Shown in pieces: positions 6,346-9,572 of a stretch of DNA of 9,572 bases; position 1 is the first letter of the stretch; each line of letters opens with the position of its first letter. A program made the position numbers and the translations under genes. Source of the DNA: an uncultured Arcanobacterium sp. (GTDB taxonomy: Bacteria > Actinomycetota > Actinomycetes > Actinomycetales > Actinomycetaceae). The stretch covers positions 1 through 9,572 of the forward strand of contig NZ_CAMXYE010000058.1 in the NCBI RefSeq assembly GCF_947253055.1. The letters run 5' to 3'. The notes beneath the pieces were generated by a model. That model was not told the DNA's origin. It saw only the letters and a program-made list of their open reading frames with translations, and did not search any database.

Positions 6346-7047
6346 CTATGCTTTGCGCGATTTTAAACTGCCTAAATCTTCGGCAGTTTGCGTCATATGC
6401 CCACGCATCGCATCTTTTGCCGCACTAGCATCCCCTGCCAATATAGCTTTATATACATTGCGATGATGCCCCTGCGCGCGCCGCCGCACCCTTTCATCTG
6501 CGGAAGTAGCACTACGCGACCGCGCCAAGGCACTCTCTAAAGGCATCATGACGGCACTTATAAACGGATTGCCTGAAGCAGCTTGAATATGCTGATGGAA
6601 ATCCATATCCGCATCCACTACCGCTTCTACGTCTCCCGCGGCGGCGGCTTCCTCGTAGCGCTCCAAATCTGCCGCAAGCGCTGCTAAATCATCTGCACTG
6701 CGCCGCTCAGCAGCTAAGCCCGATGCGCCCACTTCAATCATGCGGCGCACTTCCAGCAACTGAAAACCTAAATCCAAAGGATCTATTTGCTGAGAGAGGA
6801 AGATGGCAATCGTAGCTAAATCTCGCCACTCAGATATCGGGCGCACGTAGGTGCCGCGGCCGTGCACTACTTTCAGCACTCCGCGATCTTGCAGTATGCG
6901 TACGGCTTCGCGCATAGTTAAACGCGAAACTCCCAGCAGTTCGGCTAGTTCTGCCTCCGGAGGGAGCGGTTTTTCTGCACTAAATTCACCGCAGGAAATA
7001 TGAGCCAAAATGCTATTGGTTGCGCGCACTACTAAATCTCTGGCCAC
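6346..7047 (-). CDS. FadR-subfamily GntR transcriptional regulator (FCD domain)
   Basis: A 233-residue DNA-binding regulator. Residues 1-70 form the GntR winged helix: LPPEAELAELLGVSRLTMREAVRILQDRGVL (28-58) is the helix-turn-helix and HGRGTYV (62-68) is the wing. Residues about 95-225 are an all-helical FCD ligand domain. The family's metal/ligand residues appear present: Asp147 and His151 (DMDFH), His195 (GHHRN) and His217 (RGHM). FCD regulators of this type usually bind a carboxylate substrate and release DNA when it is present. The start is GTG at 7047 with GGAAGAG 6 bases ahead. The kinase and dehydrogenase genes follow on the same strand after a 363-bp spacer, so it very probably controls acid-sugar catabolism in response to a tetronate (inference). 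A perfect AT-rich palindrome 45 bases before its start suggests autoregulation. Confidence 0.9.
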   Translation of the reverse strand: MARDLVVRATNSILAHISCGEFSAEKPLPPEAELAELLGVSRLTMREAVRILQDRGVLKVVHGRGTYVRPISEWRDLATIAIFLSQQIDPLDLGFQLLEVRRMIEVGASGLAAERRSADDLAALAADLERYEEAAAAGDVEAVVDADMDFHQHIQAASGNPFISAVMMPLESALARSRSATSADERVRRRAQGHHRNVYKAILAGDASAAKDAMRGHMTQTAEDLGSLKSRKA

Positions 7048-7092
7048 AGTTTTCTCTTCCTGACTCGCGTTACTCCATTAAATCATCGAGAA

Positions 7093-7112
7093 AATAAAAT
7101 ACTTATTTTATT
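7093..7112. promoter_or_regulatory. Perfect AT-rich palindrome before the GntR gene, candidate autoregulatory operator
   Basis: AATAAAATA-CT-TATTTTATT is a perfect 9-2-9 inverted repeat (20 bp). It ends 45 bases before the GntR start codon, where a promoter is expected, and includes TAAAAT/TATTTT words that could act as a -10 box. GntR proteins commonly bind palindromes in front of their own genes. No second copy is visible before the kinase gene. Confidence 0.5.
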
Positions 7113-7148
7113 ACTCCCACTCGCATTGAACATTTGGTGATGCAGTGA

Positions 7149-7174
7149 GCTGAAGTTGCTGTATTGACTTCAGC
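7149..7174. terminator. Weak inverted repeat between the ATPase gene and the GntR gene
   Basis: GCTGAAGT and ACTTCAGC form a perfect 8-bp stem around a 10-base loop, 38 bp past the stop of the HerA-like gene. There is no T-run after it on the - strand, so it is a poor intrinsic terminator. It could instead be a regulatory site. It is the only structured element between the two genes besides the palindrome at 7093-7112. Confidence 0.3.
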
Positions 7175-7211
7175 CTTGTTCCAGTTTACACAGTTCGCGC
7201 CAGGTTGGTAC

Positions 7212-9464
7212 TCATTTGATACTCAGTTTATTCATCGGTGTGTTGCAGGGTGAGGAATAGAGCAGCGATTCTCTGTCATTTAATTCGATTTCAACCGGAC
7301 AGGTAAGTTTAAGGGCTTTTCCTGCGGCAATTGCGTGTCTCTCTTCGAGAGTTGGAAGCATTGCTGCATAGTCAGATCCAACGTAGTTTTCCAAGAATTG
7401 TTTTCCCGTGTCATCAAATACCCTAAGTGCAAATATTGTATTGCATTGATTGAGGATACTCTTAGACACGTTCGCTGTTCTCTGGGTGATTACCATGGAT
7501 CCCAGCCCATATTTTCTTCCTTGCAGAATCACCCTAGCTGTTCCGTTTGCTGCGTTTCTATCTCCATCATTAGCGGCTGACGACCACTCGGGAACCAAGG
7601 AATGAGCCTCTTCAAACACTAGGAGCAATTTCGCCCCTTCGGCTTTTCCTGTGAAAGATGATTTGCAGTGATCAAGAGCTTCTTCGGAAATGATTCTGGT
7701 TATCTCAGCTGGGGTAAGATCGGCAAAGGGCGTCAAGTCAAATGGAGGCTTCCCGTAATTCGAAGATTTTCCGTCTGTCGTTTGTTTACTGACTTCGTAC
7801 TTTTCAGGGTTTATTACTAGAACTCTATAATCGCAGCTCCCGCCCATAAAGGTTTCGATGGTGCTACGTATCTCCTTTCTGAAAGCTTCTGAATTTCCTC
7901 CCTCGTCTTTTGACTTTGTAGCTTTCAGGTAATCCTGTTGAATAGCGAAAATAATTGCCTCGTCATCTGGATTGCATACTGAGACACCGTACTGTTTTAA
8001 GGCTTTACTGTATTCATTGGTTAGGTCAAGACAAATGATTTTTGTGTTTTGCGTTGCCTCAGCTTGAGTAATTTTTTGGATTAGCTCAAAAGAAAGGCAC
8101 GATTTGCCAACACCCAAGATTCCCAGAATTGCTGTGTTATGGGTGATTAGTGCATTGATATCCTTTAGGCAAATGCTGCATGAAGTTCCAGGCAGCTTGC
8201 CAATTGCTAGCTCTGGCATATCGTCCTCCCCGTCATTTCGCACATATACGGGGCTGCCAAGTTCGGGGAGCCACTTTACGTTATTTATGATATTGCGAGC
8301 AGCGTCGTATGAGCCGAGCTTTTTGGCATAAGCGTGAACAAACGGGCTCAGTGCTATTGCTTTACATTGGTTTTCCCGATCGATGCCATTGATTATCTGG
8401 TACAGAACTCTTTCATTCCTTATTGATGATTCGACGACGGCTCCTTCATGAATTACCTGGTAAAGATCGTCTGACTCTGTTTTAAGAACTCTTATCCTTA
8501 TCGTTTCGATATCGGACTGCTCGTCAACGAAGCCAATGATTTGATGCGCGGAGAGGAACACGGGATTTTCCTCTAATGCATTTAATGAACTGTTCTCAAT
8601 GTCATTTTTGTTGATCAAAAGAGCATCAAAAGGACCATCCCCAGCAATTGCGCGAATGCTTTCGTCGTTGATTGCACTGTTTTTGATAAGTATTTCCGGA
8701 ATGCATATGCCTGACACTATTGTTTCGGAAGGAAGGATTTCGATTTTGCTCACGTAGCATGCAATCCAATTCTTCCGTCCTTGCTTCAACAAGAGCAGAA
8801 TGGAAGAGGCCTCCAAGGTTTTGTCTACAGAAGGGAACGATGCGACATAGTATTTTCCCAGGATTGAGTCAACGATGGATCCTTTTAGGGATTCATGCTG
8901 GTTTTTCTTTGTGAAGCTAAGGGGGATGCGTACTATCGCTTCGAAGAATGGCGTGCAGGCCACTATGACCCATGCGACAACCATCACCGCGAAAGTAACG
9001 GAATCGTTTCTAAGATAAGAAAGCACTCCAGAAAGATAGATGAATGAGTAGAGTACTTTTGATTTCCCGAGGGTTGATGATATTGACAGCAGGCAGCGTT
9101 TAATTCGCGGAAATCTATCGACGACGTTAAGGAAAAGCACGCCAATCGAGCATACGAGAATCATAATGAACAGAGCCATCATGGGCCAATAAAACAACAA
9201 GTTGCCTGGGATGCTGACGGCAAGAAGGATTAGAATAGCAGCAATTGAATTGCTGATGGCTCCTAATGGAGTAGTGAAAAACGGTTCTGAAACATATTTT
9301 CCCAGAATGATGAATATTGCGCTGGAGAGAAAAAGCAGATTGAAGGGGCTGCTGGTGTTCCTTATGAACTCAAATGATCCCGATAGGGCATAGCAAATTA
9401 TTAAGAATAATAGCACCTCAATTATTGCTACGACAATTCGTTGAATTGCTTTCAAGCTGCTCAC
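7212..9464 (-). CDS. Membrane-anchored HerA/DUF87-like ATPase
   Basis: A 750-residue protein with two parts. The N-terminus (about 8-180) has five or six hydrophobic segments: 8-28, 41-55, 68-91, 94-113, 155-178 and a weaker one near 137-150. The middle (about 190-420) may be a beta-rich domain like the HAS barrel of HerA. The C-terminus is a HerA-type P-loop ATPase: GKLPGTSCSICLKDINALITHN leads into the Walker A GILGVGKS (448-455), ICLDLTNEYS lies at 477-486, the Walker B is LLLVFEEAH (613-621), GRKYGLG (649-655) carries the likely arginine finger, and ITQRTANVSKSILNQCNT (659-676) is the sensor region. HerA ATPases form hexamers that move or open DNA with a nuclease or other effector; membrane anchoring is unusual. 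The start is uncertain: GTG at 9464 overlaps its own Shine-Dalgarno, while TTG at 9455 is well spaced. The DNA is more AT-rich than its neighbours, suggesting transfer. A role in defence or DNA transfer is inference. Confidence 0.8.
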   Translation of the reverse strand: MSSLKAIQRIVVAIIEVLLFLIICYALSGSFEFIRNTSSPFNLLFLSSAIFIILGKYVSEPFFTTPLGAISNSIAAILILLAVSIPGNLLFYWPMMALFIMILVCSIGVLFLNVVDRFPRIKRCLLSISSTLGKSKVLYSFIYLSGVLSYLRNDSVTFAVMVVAWVIVACTPFFEAIVRIPLSFTKKNQHESLKGSIVDSILGKYYVASFPSVDKTLEASSILLLLKQGRKNWIACYVSKIEILPSETIVSGICIPEILIKNSAINDESIRAIAGDGPFDALLINKNDIENSSLNALEENPVFLSAHQIIGFVDEQSDIETIRIRVLKTESDDLYQVIHEGAVVESSIRNERVLYQIINGIDRENQCKAIALSPFVHAYAKKLGSYDAARNIINNVKWLPELGSPVYVRNDGEDDMPELAIGKLPGTSCSICLKDINALITHNTAILGILGVGKSCLSFELIQKITQAEATQNTKIICLDLTNEYSKALKQYGVSVCNPDDEAIIFAIQQDYLKATKSKDEGGNSEAFRKEIRSTIETFMGGSCDYRVLVINPEKYEVSKQTTDGKSSNYGKPPFDLTPFADLTPAEITRIISEEALDHCKSSFTGKAEGAKLLLVFEEAHSLVPEWSSAANDGDRNAANGTARVILQGRKYGLGSMVITQRTANVSKSILNQCNTIFALRVFDDTGKQFLENYVGSDYAAMLPTLEERHAIAAGKALKLTCPVEIELNDRESLLYSSPCNTPMNKLSIK

Positions 9465-9469
9465 TTCCT
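9464..9469 (-). promoter_or_regulatory. Ribosome binding site raising a TTG start for the ATPase gene
   Basis: AGGAAG on the - strand ends on the first base of the GTG at 9464, too close to serve it. It lies 8 bases before an in-frame TTG at 9455, an ideal distance. Translation may therefore begin at Leu4, giving a 747-residue protein. An in-frame TAG just upstream rules out a longer form. Confidence 0.4.
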
Positions 9470-9478
9470 AATGATCTT

Positions 9479-9572
9479 CTACGCTTTCGGAGGGAGTGCT
9501 GCGTTGCTGCCAAGGCGGCCTGCGGTTCGCGCATCGCGCATGGTGTTATTGTCGGTGCAGTCGAACGTCGCA
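9479..9572 (-). CDS. C-terminal end of an unidentified gene, cut by the window edge
   Basis: A - strand frame is open from the window edge to a TAG at 9479, coding about 30 residues that end in RLGSNAALPPKA. Codon third positions are mostly G or C (GAC, AAC, ACC, CGC), as expected for an actinobacterial gene. The stop lies 14 bases before the ATPase start, so the two could be one operon. I cannot identify the protein from this fragment. One other - strand frame and a + strand frame are also open over this short stretch, so the reading is tentative. Its GC content is clearly higher than that of the ATPase gene, which argues that the two do not share an origin. Confidence 0.4.
   Translation of the reverse strand, partial: ATFDCTDNNTMRDARTAGRLGSNAALPPKA

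Noticed and set aside
7193..9532. The 8-mer GTTCGCGC on both sides of the ATPase gene (7193 and 9525) as possible attachment-site repeats
   Set aside because: Eight bases is too short, flanking bases do not match, and no integrase or tRNA gene is nearby; chance is the simplest explanation.
1..9572. CRISPR array, tRNA, rRNA or insertion sequence
   Set aside because: No regularly spaced repeat array, no cloverleaf-like sequence with a T-arm, no rRNA signature and no complete transposase or terminal inverted repeats were seen.

Overview
The window looks like a chromosome segment from a moderate-GC actinobacterium, probably Actinomycetaceae-like. The genes are compact, with strong Shine-Dalgarno sites and several GTG starts. 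The best lineage marker is a large surface protein of the actinobacterial 'choice-of-anchor M / anchored-repeat' type. No species can be assigned from the sequence alone.

Layout. (1) 1-3570, + strand, cell envelope: a small lipoprotein of unknown function (43-555), preceded by an inverted repeat, then a 902-residue secreted, C-terminally membrane-anchored protein (772-3480). The large protein carries two His-rich choice-of-anchor M domains around a degenerate third unit. A perfect 15-bp palindrome resembling a Zur/Fur-family operator lies 28 bp before its start, which suggests metal (zinc?) control. A very strong hairpin terminator follows at 3532-3567. (2) 3586-7047, - strand, acid-sugar catabolism: read in transcription order, a FadR-type GntR regulator, a 342-bp repeat-rich spacer with candidate promoter and operator palindromes, a four-carbon acid-sugar kinase (DUF1537 family), and a beta-hydroxyacid dehydrogenase of the L-threonate dehydrogenase type. 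Dehydrogenase plus kinase would turn a tetronate such as L-threonate into a 3-oxo-tetronate 4-phosphate. The decarboxylase/aldolase needed to finish the pathway (OtnC type) and any transporter are absent from the window. (3) 7212-9572, - strand, accessory region: a 750-residue protein with a multi-pass membrane N-terminus and a C-terminal HerA/DUF87-like P-loop ATPase. Its DNA is visibly more AT-rich (about 38-42% GC in spot-checked lines, against about 50-52% in the kinase gene), so it looks acquired. Fourteen bases upstream of it is the C-terminal end of another, unidentified gene that runs off the window edge.

The most unusual item is the membrane-anchored HerA-like ATPase. HerA ATPases are known partners of nucleases and other effectors in DNA repair and phage defence, but they are normally soluble. 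Its partner, if any, is probably the gene cut by the right edge. The best regulatory signals are the palindromes at 729-743 and 7093-7112.
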